Below are positions 41,724 to 47,587 of a stretch of DNA of 47,587 bases, piece by piece. Location: assembly GCA_018819685.1 (NCBI GenBank), contig JAHJPT010000267.1:1-47587 (forward strand), read 5' to 3'. A model generated the notes under the pieces. The model was not told the origin of the DNA, searched no databases, and saw only the letters and a program-made list of their open reading frames with translations. Positions within the stretch are counted from its first letter, which is position 1. Every line of letters starts with the position of its first letter. The translations under genes were made by a program, and so were the position numbers. The DNA is from Alphaproteobacteria bacterium. GTDB lineage: Bacteria > Pseudomonadota > Alphaproteobacteria > Sphingomonadales > Sphingomonadaceae.

Positions 41724-42554
41724 CTAGTCCTCCTTGCCCGCCACCGGAACCGATACGCTGGCGTGCCCTGCCAGCCGCTGGTGGACCGAAGCCAGCACCG
41801 CGTAGGCCACGACCGAGAAGATCGCGTTGATCAGCGCCCCCGCGATCGCCAGCCCGATCAGCTGCAATGCCTCTCCCAGCAGGGCGAGCACCAGACCGAT
41901 GATCAGGTTGAGGACCGTCGAGACCACCACGAAGGCGACGATCAGCAGCAGAAAGAAGAAGAACAGGCGGAAACTGTTCCCCTTGGTCATCCGCCACGAG
42001 TGCGCCAGCGCCGCCAGCGGGTTGCGGATTTGATCGACCGCGACGACTGGCGAACTGAGCGAAAACTTGACCATGATGTAGATCATGACCGGCAGACTGA
42101 TCAGCGTGAGCAGTCCGATCACCCCGGCCGATCCGGTTGCCGCGCCGATGCCCGATGCCAGCACGATGGGTGCGAATATGGCCAAAGCGGCGACGATCTG
42201 CGCGCCCAGCAGGGTCGGCAGCAGCGATAGGCCGCGCCGGAGCGCATCGCCGACGGTCGGGCGTCCGCCATCGCCCAGGACCGCAAGGCTGGCGATCGCG
42301 CCGATCATCTGAATCAGCGCCAGCAGCAACAGCGCCCACCAATATTGGGCGTAGAAATCCTGGATAACCGCAGCCATGGCTTCCCAGTCCGATTGCGCGG
42401 CGGAGGCCTCGGCCAACCCGGCATCGGGCAGGAACAACGAGAATGCGAGATTGGGCAGGAAGAAGAATACGCCTGCCAGCACTGTCACGACCTCGCGATT
42501 GGCGCGGATCATGGTCATGGCGCCATCCCATGCGGCGCTGAGGTCCAGTTTCAT
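41724..42554 (-). CDS. Six-helix membrane protein of unknown function
   Basis: A 276-residue protein with about six hydrophobic segments (two near 20-45 and 65-90, four between 110 and 265). [26 protein letters not shown] near residue 180 resembles the repeated motif of glycerophosphodiester phosphodiesterase membrane domains and related YesL/DUF families, without any catalytic domain. ATG 42554 is chosen because the upstream extension would overlap the lipB promoter area. It converges on the methyltransferase with three bases between stops. Confidence 0.75.
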   Translation of the reverse strand: MKLDLSAAWDGAMTMIRANREVVTVLAGVFFFLPNLAFSLFLPDAGLAEASAAQSDWEAMAAVIQDFYAQYWWALLLLALIQMIGAIASLAVLGDGGRPTVGDALRRGLSLLPTLLGAQIVAALAIFAPIVLASGIGAATGSAGVIGLLTLISLPVMIYIMVKFSLSSPVVAVDQIRNPLAALAHSWRMTKGNSFRLFFFFLLLIVAFVVVSTVLNLIIGLVLALLGEALQLIGLAIAGALINAIFSVVAYAVLASVHQRLAGHASVSVPVAGKED

Positions 42555-42621
42555 TCGCTTCGCTCCCCGATCCGGATCTTTCGTCCTTGATAACCGCCGC
42601 GCCACTCGCCACGCAATCGCC

Positions 42622-43293
42622 ATGAGCCCCGCGTCCCCCGAAACCGTCGAAATCCGCCGCAGCGCGAACCGCATCCCCTACCGCGAGGCGCTGGCGACCA
42701 TGGCGGCGCGCAACGACGCGATCGGCCGGGGCGAGGCGAAGGAGCTGGTCTGGCTGCTGGAGCACCCCCCGGTCTACACCGCGGGGACCAGCGCGGCGGC
42801 GGGGGAACTGCTCGATCCGCGCTTCGAGGTGGTCGAGGCGGGACGCGGCGGGCGCTACACCTATCACGGGCCGGGCCAGCGGATCGGCTATGTGATGCTG
42901 GACCTCAGGGAGCGCGGTCGCGACGTCCGCCGCTTCGTCCAGGCGATCGAGGGCTGGGTGATCGCCACGCTGGGCGATATCGGGGTCGAGGCCTGGCGCG
43001 CCGAGGGCCGGATCGGCATCTGGACGAAGGACGTAGATGGGCGCGAGGCGAAGATCGGCGCGATCGGGGTGCGGGTGCGGCGCTGGGTGACGATGCACGG
43101 CTTCTCGGTCAATTTGGCGCCCGATCTGGCGCATTTCACCGGCATCGTACCCTGCGGCATCGAGGAATTCGGCGTCACCAGCCTGGCGAAGCTCGGCAAA
43201 CCGCTTGCCCCCGAGAGTTGGGATGAGGCATTGCTGGCGCGTCTCGACGATTTCCTCGCCGCCCTGAACGGAAAGATGAGCGCTCTGCCATGA
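42622..43293 (+). CDS. lipB: Octanoyltransferase LipB
   Basis: A 223-residue enzyme that transfers octanoate from acyl carrier protein to lipoyl domains. Motifs are complete: [35 protein letters not shown], the catalytic Lys in [18 protein letters not shown] and the catalytic Cys in [18 protein letters not shown] 42622 gives a family-typical start. The stop overlaps the ATG of a small lipoprotein gene, and the gene diverges from the membrane protein. Confidence 0.95.
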   Translation: MSPASPETVEIRRSANRIPYREALATMAARNDAIGRGEAKELVWLLEHPPVYTAGTSAAAGELLDPRFEVVEAGRGGRYTYHGPGQRIGYVMLDLRERGRDVRRFVQAIEGWVIATLGDIGVEAWRAEGRIGIWTKDVDGREAKIGAIGVRVRRWVTMHGFSVNLAPDLAHFTGIVPCGIEEFGVTSLAKLGKPLAPESWDEALLARLDDFLAALNGKMSALP

Positions 43294-43598
43294 ATTACCG
43301 CCTGCCTGCCGCCCTGATCGCGCTCGCCCTGCTGGCGGGCTGCGGCGAGGAACCCGTCGCGGAACCGAGCGACAATGACGGCCGCGCCGCCGAGGGGGAG
43401 GTGATAGGCGGGACCATCAGCGATTCTATGCTGCCGCTCGACACGGTGCGTTCGCAGGGCGCATCCGCGCTCGTCGCGACCGATACGGAGGCGGGAGAAG
43501 CGGCCAGCGATGCTCCGACGCCAGCAGCCCAGCAGGCAGAGCCTGCCGCCGCCGAGGAGCCGGAACCCGAAAGCGAAGCGGACGAAGACGCCGCCTGA
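43290..43598 (+). CDS. Small acidic lipoprotein, translationally coupled to lipB
   Basis: A 102-residue protein with a clear lipoprotein signal ([12 protein letters not shown], Cys 18). The mature part has no recognised domain: a Gly/Ser stretch, a [14 protein letters not shown] segment that may be conserved, and a Glu/Ala/Pro-rich acidic tail. Function unknown. Its ATG lies inside the lipB stop, so expression is tied to lipB. A hairpin spans its stop codon. Confidence 0.8.
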   Translation: MNYRLPAALIALALLAGCGEEPVAEPSDNDGRAAEGEVIGGTISDSMLPLDTVRSQGASALVATDTEAGEAASDAPTPAAQQAEPAAAEEPEPESEADEDAA

Positions 43599-43611
43599 CG
43601 GATCAGGCGGC
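43590..43611. terminator. Bidirectional hairpin terminator between lipoprotein and OYE genes
   Basis: A perfect 9-bp stem GCCGCCTGA (43590-43598) with TCAGGCGGC (43603-43611) and a four-base loop, extended by a further GCC on the right. The left arm includes the lipoprotein stop codon. It sits between convergent genes and probably ends both transcripts, though the T-run (TCTATTCTCC) on the right is weak. Confidence 0.7.
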
Positions 43612-43624
43612 GCCTCAGGTCGGT

Positions 43625-44716
43625 CTATTCTCCCAGTCTGGGATAATCCACATAGCCCTCGGGCCCGCTGCCGTACCAGCTGCGCGGGACATCGACATTG
43701 GGTGCGATCTCCGCGCCGGTGCGGATGCGCTCGGTCAGGTCGGGGTTGGAGATGAACCACCGGCCCCAGGCGACGGCGTCGCAGCGGCCTGCCGCGATAT
43801 CGGCGACGGCTTCCTCGGCGGTATAGTCCGAATTGAGCACCAGCGGCCCGGTGTAGATCTTGCGGATCAGCGGGCTCTGCTTGGGAACATCGGTCTGGCC
43901 GAAGGTGCCGTCAGGGCCGGGTTCGCGCAATTCGAGGAAGCCCAGCTTGAGCTCCTCGACCACGCGCGCCGCGGCGCCGAAAGTCGCCGCCGGATCGCTG
44001 TCGTCGCAGCCCTGCGTCTCGCCATTGGGCGACAGCCGCACCGACACCCGATCGGCACCCCAGACGTCGATCAGCGCCTCGAGCACTTCGCGCAGGAAGC
44101 GCACGCGGTTTTCGGGCGAGCCGCCGTATTCGTCCTCGCGCAGATTGGTGCTGTCGCGCAGGAACTGGTCGACCAGATAGCCATTCGCGCCGTGCAGCTG
44201 CACGCCGTCGAAGCCGGCCCTCTTGGCGTTTTCGGCAGCATGGCGATAGTCGCCGACCACGCGTGCGATTTCCTCGATACCCAGCGCACGCGCCGGCTCG
44301 TAATCCTTGCGCCCCTCGAAGGTGTGGGCGTGGCCCGGCGCCTGGGTGGCGCTGGCGGAGACCGGGGGCTCGCCGCCCAGGAACAGCGGGTGGACCAGCC
44401 GGCCCATGTGCCACATCTGCAGGACGATCTTGCCGCCCTCCTCGTGCACCGCCTCGGTGACTTCCTTCCAGCCTTCGACCTGCTCGTCGCTCCAGATGCC
44501 CGGTGCGGCGGGCCAGCCGAGACCTTCGACGCTGATCCCGGTCGCTTCGCTGATGATCAGCCCCGCGCCCGCGCGCTGGCGGTAGTAGGTGGCCATCATT
44601 GCGTTGGGGACCGAACCGGGCTGGCTCGAGCGGCCGCGCGTGAGCGGCGCCATGATGATGCGGTTCCTGGCCTCGATGGCTCCCAGTTTCAGCGGTTCGA
44701 AAAGCGTGTCGTTCAT
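43625..44716 (-). CDS. Old Yellow Enzyme family NADH:flavin oxidoreductase (NemA-like)
   Basis: A 363-residue FMN-dependent TIM-barrel ene-reductase. LFEPLKLGAIEARNRIIMAPLTR starts the barrel; QMWHMGRLVHP, VQLHGANGYLVDQFLRDSTNLREDEYGGS and GRCDAVAWGRWFISNPDLTERI are the FMN- and substrate-binding motifs of the NemA/XenB group. It reduces activated alkenes or nitro compounds with NAD(P)H. ATG 44716 is chosen; the frame is open far upstream because it shadows the transporter gene. Full length for the family. Confidence 0.94.
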   Translation of the reverse strand: MNDTLFEPLKLGAIEARNRIIMAPLTRGRSSQPGSVPNAMMATYYRQRAGAGLIISEATGISVEGLGWPAAPGIWSDEQVEGWKEVTEAVHEEGGKIVLQMWHMGRLVHPLFLGGEPPVSASATQAPGHAHTFEGRKDYEPARALGIEEIARVVGDYRHAAENAKRAGFDGVQLHGANGYLVDQFLRDSTNLREDEYGGSPENRVRFLREVLEALIDVWGADRVSVRLSPNGETQGCDDSDPAATFGAAARVVEELKLGFLELREPGPDGTFGQTDVPKQSPLIRKIYTGPLVLNSDYTAEEAVADIAAGRCDAVAWGRWFISNPDLTERIRTGAEIAPNVDVPRSWYGSGPEGYVDYPRLGE

Positions 44717-44770
44717 AAGCGGGCATCCAATTTTACTGGTGTGACGTGGCATGCGAGCTAGGGAGCGGCC

Positions 44771-45676
44771 ATGGTGGTGACAAGCGCGGCTCCGGCAAAG
44801 AAAGCCTATCAGGCGAGTGCCTGGCACTTCGCCGCGCTGTTGGCGGGCAATGCCGCGCTGGCGTTCGGCCCGTGGTTCGTCCGGCTTGCCGACACCGGGC
44901 CGGTGAGCGCCGGGTTCTGGCGGCTGGCGCTGCCGATCCCGCTGATCGCCCTGCTCGCCTGGCGCGAGCGCGGTGCCGCGCCGCTCGACCGGCGGCTGCT
45001 GTGGCTGGCGGCGCTGGCGGGCGTGTTCTTCGCGATCGACCTGGCGAGCTGGCATATCGGGATCGAGATGACGCGGCTGGGCAATGCGGTGCTGTTCGGC
45101 AATTCGGGGAGCGTGATCCTGGTGCTCTGGGGGCTGGTCGCGCTGCGCCGCAGGCCGCTCCCGCGCGAAGCTCTGGCGGTGCTCGCGGCGCTGTCGGGCG
45201 CGGCGATCCTGCTGGGCCGCAGCCTCGAGATTTCCGCCGCCAGCGCGCTGGGCGATCTGTTCTGCCTGTTCGCGGGCCTTTGCTACGCCTTCTACCTGCT
45301 GCCCGCGCAGCGCGCCCGCGTGGAGCTGGGCGCCTGGACCGTGCTGTTGCTGGTCTGCTGCGTGGCCGCGCCGATCATGCTGGCGATGGCCTTCGCGATC
45401 GGCGAGCCAGTGCTGCCCGGTGCCGCCGGGTGGAGCCCGGTGGTCGGTCTTGCGGTGTCGAGCCAGCTGATCGGGCAGGGGTTGCTGGTGTTCGCGCTGC
45501 GCCATTTTCCGCCGCTGGTGATCGGCATGGCGCTGCTGACCCAGCCCGCGATCGCCGCCTGCATTGGCTGGTTCGCCTTCGGGGAAATGCTCACTTTGAT
45601 GGACGGCGCGGGGATGGCGCTGCTGGCGGGCGCGCTGGTGCTGGCGCGCTCTGCTCCGCCGCCAAGGCTCGCCTGA
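44771..45676 (+). CDS. EamA (DMT) family transporter
   Basis: A 301-residue protein with ten helices in two EamA repeats. The first repeat has LAFGPWFVRLADTGPVSAGFWRLALPIP and LGNAVLFGNSGSVILVLWGL; the second ends LVIGMALLTQPAIAACIGWFAFGEML. Members move amino acids, nucleotides or drugs, and substrate cannot be assigned. It diverges from the Old Yellow Enzyme gene across 54 bases, with a GGGAG ribosome site before ATG 44771. Confidence 0.9.
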   Translation: MVVTSAAPAKKAYQASAWHFAALLAGNAALAFGPWFVRLADTGPVSAGFWRLALPIPLIALLAWRERGAAPLDRRLLWLAALAGVFFAIDLASWHIGIEMTRLGNAVLFGNSGSVILVLWGLVALRRRPLPREALAVLAALSGAAILLGRSLEISAASALGDLFCLFAGLCYAFYLLPAQRARVELGAWTVLLLVCCVAAPIMLAMAFAIGEPVLPGAAGWSPVVGLAVSSQLIGQGLLVFALRHFPPLVIGMALLTQPAIAACIGWFAFGEMLTLMDGAGMALLAGALVLARSAPPPRLA

Positions 45677-45716
45677 TCTGCAGGGCAGTGCTCGCCACGG
45701 GTGATCGATTCCAGCC

Positions 45717-45730
45717 GGGCTGATCAGCCC
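45717..45730. repeat. Fourteen-base perfect palindrome at a convergent gene end
   Basis: GGGCTGATCAGCCC is its own reverse complement and spans the stop codon of the DUF2254 gene (45726-45724). With no loop it is a poor terminator, but it could bind a dimeric protein or form a cruciform. No other copy was noticed in the window. Confidence 0.5.
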
Positions 45731-47028
45731 ACGCGCTGAGCGATGTCCAGACGTCTCAGCCGGGTGAGCGCGGCTTCTATATCCTCGCGATCAGGCGCAA
45801 AATCGGTGCGTTCCAGAGCGTGATCGTGCAGTTGCGTGGCGAGAGTTTCGAGATGGGCGAGCAGCCCGGCGGCGGCGCGGCGCTCCACGAGCAGAAGCCG
45901 GAGCCGCGCGTAATTGTCGATCATGCGGATCGTGACCGAGGGATAGGAACTCGCCGACTGCCGGAAAGCCTTGAGCGGCCCTTCGAACAGACCGCGAAAA
46001 TCCTGGCCGGGCAGTTCGAACCGCGGCTCGTCCTCGTCCACCGCGATCCGGGCATCGTCGACCCAGGTCGCGGCATGTCCCGAGATCGCTTGCGCGAGCT
46101 GGTCGGTGCAGGCGAGCGCGGTGTAGAAGTCGTTGATCCCCGGCGACAGCGCCCGCGCCGCCACCTCCACCAGCAGGCGGACCTGATAGACGGTCGACTG
46201 GACGCTCGATCGGAAATCGCCGATCGGAATCGCATCGAGGATCGCGGCGTCTTCCGGAGGGCGGTTCTCGAAGCGGACCAGCGCCTCGCCCTTGAGCACG
46301 AACTGGCCCGGAGCGGCGCAGAACCGCACCCTGCCAGAATGGCGCTGCAGGGCCTTCGCGGCGCTGGTTAGGTCGATGCTCTGGACATAACCGGTCAGCG
46401 GCGCTGGGATGACATGCGCCCACGCGCCTTCATGGGGCACGGCCTGCGCCACCCGCACCGCGACGCTCTGCGCTTCGCGACCCAAATGTGCAATCGCGCG
46501 ATCGACGAACATCGTCCGCCCGAGATCGTGGATCGCGACGCCGAGCAGCGCGGTGTTCACCGCCGCCAGCGTCAGCAGAACCGTCAGCGCGAAATGCGCG
46601 ACCTGCTCGATCGGCTCGAGCGCATCGATGCGGGTGAAGACGATCACCGAGAACACGAGACAGAAGGTGAGCCCTGCCATCGACCGGCGGACCAGCCGCT
46701 TGTCGAGCCAGCGATCGACCAGCCGATTGCCGAGATTGCCCGCCGCGAGAGTGAGGACGATCAGCACGATCGACCAGTAGAGCGTGAGGAAGGCGGCGTT
46801 GACCCCCACAATCGCTGCGGCAACGTCCTGAGCGGTGTCGGCCGCAGAAAACAGCGCCAGACCCTCGTCGTGGATCCACTCGCCGGCGCCTTGCGCATCG
46901 ATCCATAGCACCAGCGCCGCCGCCAGCGGCGCGACCAGTACGGCGACCAGCGGCAGCGACCAGTAATTGGCCACCAGCCGGTGGATCACCCAGTCCCTGA
47001 TGCCCCCGATCGTCCCTTGCGCAGCCAA
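45724..47028 (-). CDS. DUF2254 family membrane protein
   Basis: A 434-residue protein with four N-terminal membrane helices (about 22-42, 65-100, 118-140 and 145-168) and a large soluble C-terminal domain. DUF2254 hallmarks include AHVIPAPLTGYVQSIDL, VRFCAAPGQFVLKGEALVRFE and VEVAARALSPGINDFYTALACTDQLAQAI. Function of the family is unknown. The longest frame starts at TTG 47028; GTG 46989 has a better ribosome site (AGGG) and may be the real start, shortening the protein by 13 residues. Confidence 0.88.
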   Translation of the reverse strand: MAAQGTIGGIRDWVIHRLVANYWSLPLVAVLVAPLAAALVLWIDAQGAGEWIHDEGLALFSAADTAQDVAAAIVGVNAAFLTLYWSIVLIVLTLAAGNLGNRLVDRWLDKRLVRRSMAGLTFCLVFSVIVFTRIDALEPIEQVAHFALTVLLTLAAVNTALLGVAIHDLGRTMFVDRAIAHLGREAQSVAVRVAQAVPHEGAWAHVIPAPLTGYVQSIDLTSAAKALQRHSGRVRFCAAPGQFVLKGEALVRFENRPPEDAAILDAIPIGDFRSSVQSTVYQVRLLVEVAARALSPGINDFYTALACTDQLAQAISGHAATWVDDARIAVDEDEPRFELPGQDFRGLFEGPLKAFRQSASSYPSVTIRMIDNYARLRLLLVERRAAAGLLAHLETLATQLHDHALERTDFAPDREDIEAALTRLRRLDIAQRVG

Positions 47029-47137
47029 ATGCCGGTGCCCCCTAATGATCCTCGAAAACCGCCCGAGCGCGCCGTGCGGGCAAGCGTTCTATCGGTCCGG
47101 TCCCGTGCAACTCACCCGTCACGCCGCAACGGGAATT

Positions 47138-47587
47138 CTATATCTTGCCCAGATCGCCATGGCCAATCGTCCCGCTGGCGAGTTCGAGCATGCGATCGAG
47201 GCTGCGTTTGGCCTGCAGCCGCAAGCCTTCCTCGATCTCGATCCGCGGTTCCAGATCGCGCAGGCAGGCGTAGAGCTTCTCCAGCGTGTTGAGCGCCATA
47301 TAGGGGCAGATGTTGCAGCTGCAGTTTCCGTCCGCACCGGGGGCGCCGATGAAGTTCTTGGACGGCAGCGCCTTTTCCATCTGGTGGATGATGTGCGGTT
47401 CGGTGGCGACGATCAGCGTGTCGCCTTCGAAGGTTTCCGCGAACTGGAGGATGCCGCTGGTGGAACCCACGTAATCCGCGTGATCGACGATCGTCGGCGG
47501 GCATTCGGGATGCGCCGCGATCGGCGCGCCGGGATATTGCTGCTTGAGCTTGAGCAGCTCGGTCTCGCTGAAGGCCTCGTGGACGAT
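47138..47587 (-). CDS. nadA: Quinolinate synthase NadA (5' end beyond the window)
   Basis: The last 149 residues of NadA; the frame runs to the window edge without a start, so the first half lies to the right. Visible motifs: AAHPEC (iron-sulphur Cys), VDHADYVGSTSGIL, FIGAPGADGNCSCNICPYMALNTLEKLY with a second conserved Cys cluster. NadA condenses iminoaspartate with dihydroxyacetone phosphate to quinolinate in NAD synthesis, using a 4Fe-4S cluster. The third cluster Cys would lie in the missing N-terminal part. The downstream gap of 109 bases to DUF2254 shows no clear terminator. Confidence 0.95.
   Translation of the reverse strand: MVHEAFSETELLKLKQQYPGAPIAAHPECPPTIVDHADYVGSTSGILQFAETFEGDTLIVATEPHIIHQMEKALPSKNFIGAPGADGNCSCNICPYMALNTLEKLYACLRDLEPRIEIEEGLRLQAKRSLDRMLELASGTIGHGDLGKI

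Noticed and set aside
44717-45505. N-terminal extension of the Old Yellow Enzyme frame by 263 residues
   Set aside because: It is antisense to the EamA transporter and rich in Gln/Arg; the enzyme's own start at 44716 gives a full-length family member.

Overview
The window is a dense, GC-rich (roughly two-thirds G+C by eye) stretch of an alphaproteobacterial chromosome. Protein style, a P-ring flagellar set with separate small FlgJ and lytic transglycosylase, a CheA-W-Y-B-R operon and a secreted TolB-propeller amidohydrolase all fit Sphingomonadales, plausibly Erythrobacteraceae. That assignment is inference and no search was run. Layout: (A) 17-8380, + strand: a tightly overlapping late flagellar operon fliK-fliL-fliM-fliN-fliO-fliP-fliQ-fliR-flhB-fliD-fliS, giving the hook ruler, switch, export gate, cap and chaperone. 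(B) 8569-9252, +: a FixJ/LuxR-type response regulator with an atypical receiver. (C) 15391-9317, - strand: an operon reading MotA/ExbB-like channel, minimal MotB/ExbD-like partner, flgA, flgM, flgN, rod transglycosylase, flhA, fliA. It therefore carries the late sigma factor, its anti-sigma factor, the export-gate subunit and an unexplained ion-channel pair. (D) 15577-25043, +: flgB-flgC-flgD-flgE-flgF-flgG-flgH-flgI-flgJ-flgK-flgL-motA-motB, preceded by a textbook sigma-54 promoter and a helically phased cluster of CGGCA/TGCCG half-sites. (E) 25155-28487, +: a 1110-residue exported TolB-propeller/amidohydrolase. (F) 37057-28512, -: cheA-cheW-cheY-cheB-cheR, a GGDEF-EAL protein and a methyl-accepting chemotaxis protein. 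(G) 37121-47587: housekeeping and accessory genes (MATE efflux, orphan 2Fe-2S dehydrogenase subunit, ArsC-like reductase, MFS transporter, PmtA-like methyltransferase, six-helix membrane protein, lipB plus a small lipoprotein, Old Yellow Enzyme, EamA transporter, DUF2254 protein and a truncated nadA). Working together: the fli/flh genes build switch and export gate; the flg genes build rod, rings, hook and junctions; MotAB is the ordinary stator; the che operon feeds CheY to the motor. fliE, fliF, fliG, fliH, fliI, fliJ and flagellin genes are absent and presumably lie left of the window. The most interesting observation is the second, reduced MotA/ExbB-like plus MotB/ExbD-like pair, which is co-transcribed with flhA and flgA and lacks a recognisable peptidoglycan-binding domain. 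Others are a FliM without the usual N-terminal CheY-docking peptide and with a nine-G tract, a 96-residue FlgD beside a short low-GC FlgE, a CheA with no P2 and two CheW-like domains, and the phased half-site array upstream of the sigma-54 promoter. No intergenic stretch exceeds 300 bases; the largest are 8381-8568 and 15392-15576, both described. No tRNA, rRNA, CRISPR array, insertion sequence or attachment site was seen.
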